DNA of 64,000 nt. Source: Pectobacterium sp. A5351 (GTDB lineage Bacteria; Pseudomonadota; Gammaproteobacteria; Enterobacterales; Enterobacteriaceae). A program made the translations under genes and the position numbers. The DNA lies in the NCBI RefSeq assembly GCF_028335745.1, contig NZ_CP116477.1, positions 2,232,001-2,296,000 of the forward strand, written 5' to 3'. The first letter of the stretch is position 1, and every line of letters starts with the position of its first letter. Shown one piece after another: positions 16,208-24,679 of this stretch. The notes beneath the pieces were generated by a model that saw nothing but the letters and a program-made list of their open reading frames with translations, did not search any database and was not told the DNA's origin.

Positions 16208-17140
16208 TCAAACCGCATCGGTAGCGATCTGACTCAGGTAATACGCTTCCCCCTGACGCAGCTCCGCCATCATGAAATCCAGAAACGCCTGCTGCTGGGG
16301 CGCGTGCGCTTTGCCTGCCAGCGTTTGAATCTGAAGCGAACGTTGGTCAAGCTGCCTGATGTTCAGGAGCTTCAGACGCATCGGTTCCTGCAAACACTTG
16401 TACATCACGGAATAGAAGCTACAGGCGGTGACCGCCCCCGGCGTGCTCATCGCATAGTAATAAAGCGTGGTGAAGTTATTGCAGCACAGCGTCGACTCCA
16501 GAAAAGTACCGTTCATGCGGCACGAAAGGTCAAACAGTTGGCGCAGCGTGGTAGACGATTCCGGCAGTGCCAGCGGGAAAGGATGCAGATCCGTCAGTTG
16601 AATCGACTGCTGCGCCAGCGGATGATCGTCAGACATCAGCAGCATCAACGGTGCAGGCAGCGCCAGTTCCACATTCACACCTTGCTCAGGTGCCAACGCA
16701 AACTGGAGTGCGATATCCACTTCACCATTGCGGATCATCTGGGACACCTGCATCGCCGAATCCACTTTCAGCGCAAAAGTGGTATCCGGGTCATGCTGAC
16801 GAAAACGAGCAAACAGCGTCGGCAACAGATCAAACGCCATCCCTTCCGTGCAGCCGATACGCAGCAGCGCCCGGCGGCTGGCTTTCAGCCCCTGAATCTC
16901 CGCCACCGCCGCATCCATGTCCATCATGCTCTTACGCACATGGTTTTCCAGAATACAGCCAGCATCGTTTAACACCATGCCACGCGCGTGACGCTCGAAC
17001 AGCGGTACGCCGATGCGTTCCTCCAGCCGCTGGATTTGACGACTGATTGCAGAAACGGCCACAAACAGGTGCTGACTGGCGGCGCTAAGCGAACCGGTGG
17101 TGGCAACCACCAGAAAATAACGAATCTCGGTGCTGTGCAC
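16208..17140 (-). CDS. LysR-type transcriptional regulator
   Basis: A 310-residue LysR regulator. The N-terminal winged helix-turn-helix is clear (EIRYFLVVATTGSLSAASQHLFVAVSAISRQIQRLEERIG), and an effector-binding periplasmic-protein-like domain follows. It is divergent from the M20 peptidase gene at 17283 across a 142-bp region, the usual layout of a LysR regulator and its target. The regulated genes may include the peptidase and the nearby MetNIQ-like transporter and racemase. The inducer is unknown; an acylated amino acid is a guess from context. Confidence 0.9.
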   Translation of the reverse strand: MHSTEIRYFLVVATTGSLSAASQHLFVAVSAISRQIQRLEERIGVPLFERHARGMVLNDAGCILENHVRKSMMDMDAAVAEIQGLKASRRALLRIGCTEGMAFDLLPTLFARFRQHDPDTTFALKVDSAMQVSQMIRNGEVDIALQFALAPEQGVNVELALPAPLMLLMSDDHPLAQQSIQLTDLHPFPLALPESSTTLRQLFDLSCRMNGTFLESTLCCNNFTTLYYYAMSTPGAVTACSFYSVMYKCLQEPMRLKLLNIRQLDQRSLQIQTLAGKAHAPQQQAFLDFMMAELRQGEAYYLSQIATDAV

Positions 17141-17184
17141 GGCGGCGTTCCTTTCAGACAGAGCGGGGAATGTGAAGGTTTATA

Positions 17185-17203
17185 TTAAAAGCAAAGCTTA
17201 ATT
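17185..17203. promoter_or_regulatory. Possible LysR dyad between regulator and peptidase genes
   Basis: ATTAA (17185-17189), nine bases, TTAAT (17199-17203) is a perfect dyad in the short divergent intergenic region. LysR regulators bind interrupted dyads, but this one is AT-only and does not fit T-N11-A exactly. Confidence 0.3.
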
Positions 17204-17282
17204 GCAATTTTTATTATTGTTTCAAAGCTCATTTTTTCTTTAAATATCGGTAACTTCGGCACATTATCCAGCAAGGAAAGGC

Positions 17283-18701
17283 ATGACCAGCGCAGACCTT
17301 ATTCGTATCGCCTGTGAACGTTTCGATCGCGGAGAATTTAAACAGACGTTGGCCCGGCGTATTGCCCATGCCAGCGAGAGCCAGAAAGCCGGTAACCAGC
17401 GTGCACTGAACCGCTATCTGGCTGATGAGATCCAACCCGCGTTGCAGGCCATGGGATTCAGCGTCACGTTCATCACCTCGTCAGACGACCGCCATCCTCC
17501 TTTTCTGCTGGCCGAACGTATTGAAGACCCCAGCCTGCCGACCGTGCTGTCTTACGGCCACGGTGATGTGGTTTTCGGTGATGAAGAAAACTGGCGCGAT
17601 GGGCTCACGCCGTGGGAACTGGTGGAGGAAGGCGACCACTGGTACGGGCGCGGCAGCGCGGATAACAAAGGCCAGCACAGTATTAACCTGATGGCGCTGG
17701 AACAGGTATTTCAGGCGCGTGGGCAGCGTCTGGGCTTCAACTGCAAACTGCTGTTCGAGATGGGCGAAGAAATTGGTTCACCGGGGCTTGCCGAGCTGTG
17801 CCAACAGCACAAGCAGACGCTGGCAGCCGATATCTTTATCGCCTCCGACGGGCCACGCCTTAGCGCAGAACGCCCGACGCTGTTCCTCGGTTCTCGCGGC
17901 TGCATCAATTTCCGCTTACGCATCAAGGCACGCGAGCAGGCCTACCATTCTGGCAACTGGGGTGGGCTGTTGAGCAATCCGGGGACACAGTTGGCGAACG
18001 CTGTCGCCAGTCTGGTCGACGGACAAGGACAGATGAAGATCGATGCCCTGCTGCCACCGCCGTTAACCCCCGCGCTGCGAGAAATTCTGAGCACCATCAC
18101 GCCTGCTGGTGGTGAGGACGACCCGGCGATTGACGCAAACTGGGGCGCAGAGGGACTCACGCCTGCCGAGCGGTTATTCGGCTGGAACACGCTGGAAGTG
18201 TTGTCATTCATTACTGGCAATCCGCACAAGCCGGTGAACGCGATTCCCGCCGACGCCACGGCGATTTGCCAGTTACGCTTTGTCGTCGGTACCGACTGGC
18301 TGCATCTGGCGCAACATGTGCGCCAGCACCTCGATCAGCACGGCTTCACGCAGGTAGACGTTGAGGTGCTTAACACCTCTCCGGCGACGCGCTTTAACCC
18401 GGAAGATCCGCTGGTGAACTGGACGCTGGCACTGATGCAGCACATCAGCGGCAAACAGCCTGCGTTATTACCGAATCTGGGCGGATCGCTGCCTAATGAT
18501 GTTTTCGCCGACATCCTCGGCTTGCCGACGCTGTGGATCCCGCACTCCTACCCAGCATGCGGCCAGCACGCGGTTAACGAACACCTGCTGAAATCCGTCG
18601 CCCGCGAAGGATTAGCGATCATGACTGGCCTGTTCTGGGAACTGGGGGAGCAAGGGCATGCGTTACTCGAAGAGCACAGAAGGTATGCATATCAGAAGTG
18701 A
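17283..18701 (+). CDS. M20-family metallopeptidase / amidohydrolase
   Basis: A 472-residue M20 enzyme (ArgE/DapE/CPG2 superfamily). Metal-binding motifs are visible: SYGHGDVVFGD, GRGSADNKGQ with the bridging Asp, and FEMGEEIGSPG with the catalytic Glu pair. There is no signal peptide, so it acts in the cytosol. The start is preceded by AAGGAAAGG. Enzymes of this class remove acyl groups from amino acids or cleave dipeptides. Its neighbours include an enolase-superfamily enzyme resembling N-acylamino-acid racemase and a methionine-type ABC transporter. That makes an N-acyl amino acid or dipeptide the likely substrate, by inference. Confidence 0.87.
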   Translation: MTSADLIRIACERFDRGEFKQTLARRIAHASESQKAGNQRALNRYLADEIQPALQAMGFSVTFITSSDDRHPPFLLAERIEDPSLPTVLSYGHGDVVFGDEENWRDGLTPWELVEEGDHWYGRGSADNKGQHSINLMALEQVFQARGQRLGFNCKLLFEMGEEIGSPGLAELCQQHKQTLAADIFIASDGPRLSAERPTLFLGSRGCINFRLRIKAREQAYHSGNWGGLLSNPGTQLANAVASLVDGQGQMKIDALLPPPLTPALREILSTITPAGGEDDPAIDANWGAEGLTPAERLFGWNTLEVLSFITGNPHKPVNAIPADATAICQLRFVVGTDWLHLAQHVRQHLDQHGFTQVDVEVLNTSPATRFNPEDPLVNWTLALMQHISGKQPALLPNLGGSLPNDVFADILGLPTLWIPHSYPACGQHAVNEHLLKSVAREGLAIMTGLFWELGEQGHALLEEHRRYAYQK

Positions 18702-19029
18702 TGTTTAGTGCTTATCTTCTCTGTCTTTCACTGGCATTAAAAATTAGGCTGAGGTGGAGATGACCGCCGAGTGAGCGGCATGGACGCCGCGAAAGCCAGT
18801 GCCGCGTCTGGAACGCGTCACTGGAGGCTCGGAATACGGTCATGGACAGCGAAGGAACCGCGTAAGCGGCATAATTTCAGCCATTAGCCTGGGTTCATAG
18901 GGCAAGCGGCATTTGAGCTGCCCTATGTCGGGCGGGATACAGTGTTATAAACGAGCACTCATACCAATACGCACGAAACGTTCCCTTTACTTACATAGAT
19001 TAAGGGCTTAATTACACACAAAACCGTAA
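18702..19029. other. Intergenic region with repeat B copy 1
   Basis: About 330 bp between convergent genes. Most of it is the dispersed repeat at 18742-18903. AGGGCA and TGCCCT around 18900-18926 could form a small hairpin. No gene is seen. Confidence 0.6.
18742..18903 (+). repeat. Dispersed repeat family B, copy 1
   Basis: A roughly 160-bp intergenic element. Its core (18768-18824, starting CGAGTGAGCGGCATGGACG) is almost identical to the reverse complement of 28151-28210. Homology continues through GCGGCATAATTT to the GGGC at the end. It is noncoding and rich in GC, with internal complementary segments. Confidence 0.85.
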
Positions 19030-19839
19030 TTACTTTTTCATCCACTCCGGTTTCTGGAACGCGTGGAACATGGAGTTTTTGTCTTCAAAGAACGCAGCGA
19101 ATTCCGGCGATTGAACGGCGGCTTTCAGATCTTGAGCAAACGGTTTATCAGCATCTTCCGCCCGCACGACGATCATGTTTTTCAGGTCTTCCGGCAGCAC
19201 ATCCAGTTGAATCGCGTCAGACAGATTCAGACCAGCAGCCATCGCGAAGTTGGCATTAATCAGCGACCCCGTTACGCCACCCAGTGCACGCGGCAACTGT
19301 GCAGCTTCCAGCGGCTTAAAGACCAGCCCTTTCGGATTTTCCGTGATATCACGCAGCGAGGCTTTAGTTGGCGTAATCTCTGGGTTGATTTTGATCAGGC
19401 CATATTTTTGCAGAAAATCCAGCGAACGTGCCAGATTGGACGGATCGTTTGGCAGCGTGACGATATCGCCCGCTTTAAGCTCATTCAGCGAGCGGACTTT
19501 GTTGGAATAAAAGCCCATGCTGGCTGTCGGTACGGTAATCACTTCAGCCAGTTTCAGCCCTTTATCCGCGCTGAAACGGTCAAGATAGCGGCGGTTTTGA
19601 AACAGGTTGGCGTCGATACTGTTGTTCGACAAGGCCAGGTTCGGCTGGATGTAGTCGCTGAATTCGCGCACTTTCACGTCGTAGCCTTTTTTCACCATTT
19701 CCGGCTTGATCGCTTTCGTGACCATATCGCCATACGGCCCCGGCGAGACGCCGATGGTGATTTCTTTGCCTGCATCTGCTGCGTAAGCCTGAGAGATGCC
19801 CAGCGCCAGCATGAGTGGAATGAGTTTTTTCAATCGCAT
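19030..19839 (-). CDS. MetQ/NlpA-family ABC substrate-binding protein
   Basis: A 269-residue NlpA-family binding protein (ITIGVSPGPYGDMVTKAIKPEMVKKGYDVKVREFSDYIQPNLAL). The signal peptide ends AYA-A (type I), with no lipobox Cys, so the protein is soluble in the periplasm rather than a lipoprotein like E. coli MetQ. It belongs with the ATPase and permease at 21297-22983, separated from them by the racemase-like gene. The ligand is probably an amino acid or N-acylated amino acid, methionine-like by family. The NlpA family covers several ligands, so specificity is open. Confidence 0.88.
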   Translation of the reverse strand: MRLKKLIPLMLALGISQAYAADAGKEITIGVSPGPYGDMVTKAIKPEMVKKGYDVKVREFSDYIQPNLALSNNSIDANLFQNRRYLDRFSADKGLKLAEVITVPTASMGFYSNKVRSLNELKAGDIVTLPNDPSNLARSLDFLQKYGLIKINPEITPTKASLRDITENPKGLVFKPLEAAQLPRALGGVTGSLINANFAMAAGLNLSDAIQLDVLPEDLKNMIVVRAEDADKPFAQDLKAAVQSPEFAAFFEDKNSMFHAFQKPEWMKK

Positions 19840-19932
19840 CGTCGCGTTCCTGTCTGTCTGATAGAGTCAATGTTCGCCGTTTTGCTAACGGCATTCTTGT
19901 TGTCGTTATATAGAGCGCCAGCACAGGGTTAA

Positions 19933-20004
19933 GATCGAGATACCGGGAGCGACCACGGTGCGAGGTATCCCTACGGGAACCTCATCACCGTGTTTCTCCC
20001 TAAA
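19933..20004 (+). repeat. Hairpin repeat family A, copy 2
   Basis: The same element as at 16116. The outer stem is CACGGTG (19954-19960) with CACCGTG (19986-19992). Compared with copy 1, a G-C pair is replaced by T-A on both arms. The inner GAGG/CCTC is kept. It lies in the 303-bp gap between the racemase-like gene and the binding-protein gene. Confidence 0.85.
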
Positions 20005-20115
20005 TCCATACTCTTATGCCCTGCATGGCATCGCTCATTATTTTTTCTATTTTTATAACGTTATTCCCTGGTGTTGAATAACGTTTTACTGCTCACATGT
20101 TTTACTAAAAAAGGT

Positions 20116-20142
20116 TACTAAAAAGGCTGATTCAAGAATCAG
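20116..20142 (-). terminator. Rho-independent terminator of the racemase-like gene
   Basis: CTGATTC (20127-20133) and GAATCAG (20136-20142) form a perfect 7-bp stem immediately after the stop codon. On the minus strand it is followed by CCTTTTTAG. Confidence 0.8.
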
Positions 20143-21255
20143 TTAAAACAAAAAGGTTTCCTGCCCGTAGCAATATTTGTCGTACAGCTCAGGGGTAATC
20201 TCGAAGCCGATTCCCGGTTTATTTGGCACCGCAACGCAGCTATCTTTGTCCAATTCAACAAACGGCAGCATGAAGTCTTCATGCCAGTAGCGAGAAGACG
20301 GCGGAATATCGTGCGCGTAGATAAAGTTCGGCAGCGTTGACACCGCAATGTTGTGTGCTTTACCGACCGCCGTATCCAGCATACCGCCACACCACACCGG
20401 AATATTGTGTGCCTGACAGTAGTCATGAATCAGTTTGGTTTCGGTAATGCCGCCGACACGCGCGACTTTAATATTGATGATTTTGGCACTGCCCAGTTCG
20501 ATCGCTTTACGCGCGTCTTCAACCGACGCAATGCTTTCGTCCAGACAGATGGGCGTATTCACCGCCGCCTGAAGTTTGCGGTGGTCGATAATATCGTCGT
20601 GCGCCAGCGGCTGTTCAATCATCAGCAGATTGAATTTATCAATGCGCTTAAAGAACTCGATATCATCCAGGGTGTAGGCGGAATTGGCGTCCACCATCAG
20701 CGTAATATCACCAAACGCCTGACGCAACGCCAGAATATAATCGTAATCTTTTCCCGGCTTGATCTTTATTTTGATGCGCTTGTAGCCTTCATTCAGGAAA
20801 TTATCGACCACGCTGACTAATTTATCGGCGGTATCCTGAATGCCAATACTCACACCGGCTTCAACGTTATTCCGCACACCGCCCAATAATTGATACAGCG
20901 GTACGCCTTTTATCTTCGCGTAAGCATCCCAAATACCGCCTTCGATTGCCGCTTTAGCGCAGTTATTACGCTTTACCGGCGCGAAAATATCGCGTACCTG
21001 CGAAGGATGTTCAATATCCCCGGCCTGCTTAATCATCGGGATCAGGAAGTCACGCATAATATGCCAGGCAGTGACGTTGGTTTCTTCGTTATAAAACGGC
21101 AGAGAAATAGCCGAGCAATCGCCGTAGCCAATCTGTCCGCCAGCATGAACTTCCGCGATGGAAAAGTGTTTCTCCGTCTGCGTCGCAAAACTGGTAGTAA
21201 ATGGCGTTTTCAGCGCCATTTTCATTTTTCTTAATACAATTTTGTCTATTTTCAT
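20143..21255 (-). CDS. Enolase-superfamily enzyme, N-acylamino-acid racemase / OSB synthase-like
   Basis: A 370-residue muconate-lactonizing subgroup enzyme. The catalytic set is complete: the KxK pair (K162, K164 in IKIKIKPG), metal ligands Asp189 (VDAN), Glu214 (IEQPL) and Asp239 (CLDES), and the opposite base Lys263 (NIKVARVGG). The capping domain (residues 1-130) resembles the NSAR/OSBS type. Family members racemise N-succinyl or N-acetyl amino acids or make o-succinylbenzoate. The context of transporter and M20 deacylase favours racemisation of an N-acylated amino acid. A dipeptide epimerase is an alternative. Confidence 0.82.
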   Translation of the reverse strand: MKIDKIVLRKMKMALKTPFTTSFATQTEKHFSIAEVHAGGQIGYGDCSAISLPFYNEETNVTAWHIMRDFLIPMIKQAGDIEHPSQVRDIFAPVKRNNCAKAAIEGGIWDAYAKIKGVPLYQLLGGVRNNVEAGVSIGIQDTADKLVSVVDNFLNEGYKRIKIKIKPGKDYDYILALRQAFGDITLMVDANSAYTLDDIEFFKRIDKFNLLMIEQPLAHDDIIDHRKLQAAVNTPICLDESIASVEDARKAIELGSAKIINIKVARVGGITETKLIHDYCQAHNIPVWCGGMLDTAVGKAHNIAVSTLPNFIYAHDIPPSSRYWHEDFMLPFVELDKDSCVAVPNKPGIGFEITPELYDKYCYGQETFLF

Positions 21256-21296
21256 GACATCTCTCTGCTGCCCTGAATACCCTATTCTGTCGTGGT

Positions 21297-21956
21297 TTAG
21301 CGACGTTCGCGCTTATTTGCCCGCCGCGATAGCCTATCACCCAGCGTTTGCACGACCTGCACCAGCACAACCAGCGCAATCACGGTCACCACCATCACTT
21401 CGGTTTCATAACGGTAATAACCGAAGCGGATCGCCAGATCGCCCACACCGCCGCCGCCGACAATCCCCGCCATGGCCGAGTAACCAATCAGGCTGACCAG
21501 CGTGATCGTCAGGCCACGTAATAATCCTGCCAGCGCTTCCGGTAACAGCACGGTTCCGATAATGCGCGTCGGGCTGGCACCAAACGCTTCTGCCGCCTCC
21601 ACAATGCCGGGATCGACTTCGCGCAGCGCGGAATCCACCAGTCGAGCATAAAAGGCAATCGCCGCGACAGACATCGGCACCGCCGCAGCCACTGGCCCTA
21701 TTGTGTTCCCCAGCAGGAACTGTGTTAATGGCAGCAACAGCACCAGCAGGATCACAAACGGGATCGAGCGGATAATGTTTACCAGAATGGTTGATACCAA
21801 ATAGATAAAACGGTTTTGCCAGAATAAATGACGATCGGTCACATAAATCGCGATACCTAACGGCAGGCCGAATATCACCGCACACAGCGTTGAAATACAC
21901 ACCATCGTGAAGGTTTCACCGAAGGCAAAAACTAATTCACCAAATAACTCAGCCAT
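21297..21956 (-). CDS. MetI-like ABC transporter permease
   Basis: I place the start at the ATG at 21954-21956, which overlaps the ATPase gene by eight bases and gives 219 residues, the family norm. It has five membrane segments and the EAA loop EAAEAFGASPTRIIGTVLLPEALAGLL. With the upstream NIL-domain ATPase it forms a methionine-type importer. The gene is followed after 41 bp by the racemase-like gene, so the two are probably cotranscribed. Confidence 0.9.
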   Translation of the reverse strand: MAELFGELVFAFGETFTMVCISTLCAVIFGLPLGIAIYVTDRHLFWQNRFIYLVSTILVNIIRSIPFVILLVLLLPLTQFLLGNTIGPVAAAVPMSVAAIAFYARLVDSALREVDPGIVEAAEAFGASPTRIIGTVLLPEALAGLLRGLTITLVSLIGYSAMAGIVGGGGVGDLAIRFGYYRYETEVMVVTVIALVVLVQVVQTLGDRLSRRANKRERR

Positions 21957-22983
21957 TGATGACCTCCACCCCAAAGGTATTCTGTCGAATATAAGCAATA
22001 GCGGCCGCGAGGTTATCCGCCGCCGGATCGTCACGGTATGAAAGCTGGGCGATAATATGCCCCAGTGCGCGATCGTTAATGTATTCAATATTGCCGTGCA
22101 GAATATTTACCGATACCTGAAACTGCTGCGCAACGTCGGATAATATGGGCTGCTCTACCGAATCATCGGCAAAGAGTATTTTCAGCAAAACACCTTTATT
22201 ATTCTGCTTAAAACGTTCCGGTAATTCGATCGGGCTGGTATGGCTAACCAGCTGTTTGGTGTAGGCGTGTTGCGGTGAGGAGAAGATGGTAAAGACGTCG
22301 CCCTCTTCCACAATATTTCCGCCCGTCATCACCGCCATGCGCTGACAAATACTTTTAATCACGCTCATTTCGTGGGAAATAAGCACGATCGTGATACCTA
22401 ATCGGACATTGATGCTTTTCAATAGCGCCAAAATAGACGCCGACGTTTCCAGGTCCAGCGCCGAAGTCGGTTCATCACACAGCAGCACCTCGGGGTGGTT
22501 GGCAATCGCACGGGCGATGCCCACTCGCTGCTTCTGTCCGCCACTCAGTTGCGCCGGATAAGCGCTCCCTTTGTCCTGCAAGCCGACCAGCGCCAGAATC
22601 TCCGGCACGCGCGAGGCGATTTCTTCTTTACTCTTACCTGCGGCACGCAGGCTGAATGCCACGTTGTCATACACATTGCGCGTATGCATCAGATTAAAAT
22701 GCTGGAATATCATCCCGATACGCTGCCGATGCTGGCGCAGTTCGCGGCCGGACGCATCGCTAATCAGCGTATCGCCCAGAAACACGCGTCCTTCAGTCGG
22801 GCGCTGCAATAAATTGATCGTCCGCAGCAACGTACTTTTCCCCGCGCCACTGGTGCCGACAATCCCAAAAACTTCACCCTGTTGAATGGTCAGGTTGACG
22901 TTGTTTACCGCTCTGGACTGTGCTGCTTTGCCGGTGGGAAAATCAACGCTCACGTTTTCTAACCGAATCATTACCTGACTCAC
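21949..22983 (-). CDS. MetN-like ABC transporter ATPase with NIL domain
   Basis: A 344-residue ATPase: Walker A GTSGAGKST, signature LSGGQKQR, Walker B VLLCDEPTSALD. The C-terminal about 85 residues form a NIL/ACT-like domain (VLLKILFADDSVEQPILSDVAQQF), which in MetN senses the transported amino acid and inhibits uptake. That supports an amino-acid-type substrate. It is the first gene of the leftward transporter-racemase operon. I saw no MetJ box upstream. Confidence 0.92.
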   Translation of the reverse strand: MSQVMIRLENVSVDFPTGKAAQSRAVNNVNLTIQQGEVFGIVGTSGAGKSTLLRTINLLQRPTEGRVFLGDTLISDASGRELRQHRQRIGMIFQHFNLMHTRNVYDNVAFSLRAAGKSKEEIASRVPEILALVGLQDKGSAYPAQLSGGQKQRVGIARAIANHPEVLLCDEPTSALDLETSASILALLKSINVRLGITIVLISHEMSVIKSICQRMAVMTGGNIVEEGDVFTIFSSPQHAYTKQLVSHTSPIELPERFKQNNKGVLLKILFADDSVEQPILSDVAQQFQVSVNILHGNIEYINDRALGHIIAQLSYRDDPAADNLAAAIAYIRQNTFGVEVING

Positions 22984-23079
22984 TCCTGCTGACTGACTAT
23001 TTTAAGAAACGTATCGTCGGCATACGCAAACGGATGCCTGTTTGATGTAAGGGCAAAATCTACTCCCCATCGTTTAAGT

Positions 23080-23138
23080 ATCGAGATACACAGGCGAGGC
23101 CTCACTGCGGGAACCTCCCCCTGTGTTTACCCTAATCA
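23080..23138 (+). repeat. Hairpin repeat family A, copy 3
   Basis: It shares TATCGAGATAC, the GAGG/CCTC inner stem and GCGGGAACCTC with copies 1 and 2. The outer stem is quite different but still pairs: ACACAGG (23088-23094) with CCTGTGT (23120-23126). It lies upstream of the transporter operon. Confidence 0.8.
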
Positions 23139-23672
23139 CGGGCTTAAATGATGCATAGTAGGGCAAGGCCTTCCCTTATTGTTTTCGTATAACTTTTGAG
23201 GATAAACGCCTTTTTTGTTGAGGGGTAACCGGGCTATTTGTGGCTGCCATTTTTGTTAAAATTAGATTAATTACTTATAAATCAATTAAATATTGAAAAA
23301 TATTCGTCCATTTAAAGTAGAGAGAAATGAGCTTTGCGTCAATGATAAAAAAAGCAAATCACCCTTCTGTTTTTTAGAAACTTTTTTATGCCTTTTTCTT
23401 CTATATAGGTTACCGTCGTCTCGTTTATCCACGTGAGGCTCATGACATCACCTGATATAAAAAATTATGATAATTCTTTGATAAGTATCTCAAAATATAT
23501 CCTGAAACATTACCATCACAATCAACACCTAGCCTGAACGTGACCAACAAACATTTATCCTCTAAATAATTCGAAATGTTAGCGTTTTGCACAACGCAAC
23601 GCGTTGGCCCGCAGTCAACGTGCATACAATTTGGAGTATGACGAGTCTATCCTCCCGATTAAGGATGCCACT
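23139..23672. other. AT-rich intergenic region
   Basis: About 530 bp between the divergent ABC ATPase and phosphatase genes. Only the repeat at its left edge and AT-rich promoter-like DNA are seen. A 61-codon minus-strand frame at 23440-23625 has no ribosome site or recognisable content. Confidence 0.5.
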
Positions 23673-24679
23673 ATGTGTCATCGCGCTATTCTTCTATCCA
23701 TAAGCAAACTGCTGCCCGTTGTCAGCTTTTTCTGGTTACCGCTCTTTGGATTTGCTACGGTATTGTGACGCGTATTAATCATGAAGCGACCACAGGGCAG
23801 TGCGAGCAGGCACTGGTAGATGCAGAAGGCATCAACTATCTCTATTTTCTGGCAGATGCGTTGGGCCCAAAACTCGGTAATGCATTTATCAGCGCCTATA
23901 ATCGCGGCGAGCTGCGCAAGGCAGCAGCCTTAATCAAAGCCTCTGAAATCAGTACTATCAAAGCCAAACTTCACTTCGACTATCCTCGCCCTTTCTTGCA
24001 GCAAAATAACACTATTCATCTGGTGCCAGATACTGCTGTGATTAGCGATAAAAAACCCTATACCGCTTCCGGCGGTGCGTTTCCTAGCGGGCATGCCAGC
24101 AGCGGCTACACCGATGCGCTGCTGTTAGCAGAAATGCTCCCTGAACGCTTCGTCCCGCTGATTGATCGCGGTGCGCGCTATGGCTATTCACGCATCGTGC
24201 TGGGCGTGCATTATCCGTTGGATGTAATCGGCTCACGGATGATTGCCGAGCGCAATGTGGCGCACTACCTCAACGATCCGCAGTATCGCCGGCTATTTGA
24301 ACAGGCTAAAACGGAGTTACGCAGTGCGTTAGAGAAAACCTGTGGCACAACGTTGAGCAACTGCGCGAAGAGTGCACCACAGGATGACCCCTACGCCGCA
24401 CCGGAAATGAAGACATTTTATCACTACACGATGACGTACGGCCTACCCGCGCAACCTGGTACAGCGTCTCCGATTAGCGTTCCAGCAGGTGCGGAAGTCC
24501 TGCTCGAAGCCGTGCTCCCTCATCTTTCCGCGGCCCAACGCAGAAATCTGATGGTAAAAACCGCACTGCCGGACGGTTACCCACTTTCCGGCACGCCTGA
24601 CGATAAAGGTATGCAGAATTTCTGGCAGCGCCTCAACCTGCACGACGCCGCGCTATTGGCCCCCACGCGCGGGCTATGA
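23673..24679 (+). pseudogene. PAP2-family acid phosphatase with a frameshift in the signal peptide
   Basis: The phosphatase body is complete, with the three PAP2 motifs: KLHFDYPRP (K-x6-RP), PSGH, and SRIVLGVHYPLD (SR-x5-H-x3-D). Such enzymes are periplasmic phosphomonoesterases. The N-terminus is broken. The ATG at 23673, eight bases after AAGGA, reads a convincing signal peptide (31 codons, including ISKLLPVVSFFWLPLFGFAT) and then stops at 23766-23768. The phosphatase frame is open only from a GTG at 23675, in another phase, and its first 35 codons look like read-through of the signal in the wrong frame. The shift lies near 23751-23768. Either a one-base indel has inactivated export, or there is a sequence error. 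Confidence 0.78.

Noticed and set aside
23440..23625. 61-codon minus-strand frame upstream of the phosphatase
   Set aside because: No ribosome site, no recognisable composition or neighbours; probably chance in AT-rich intergenic DNA.
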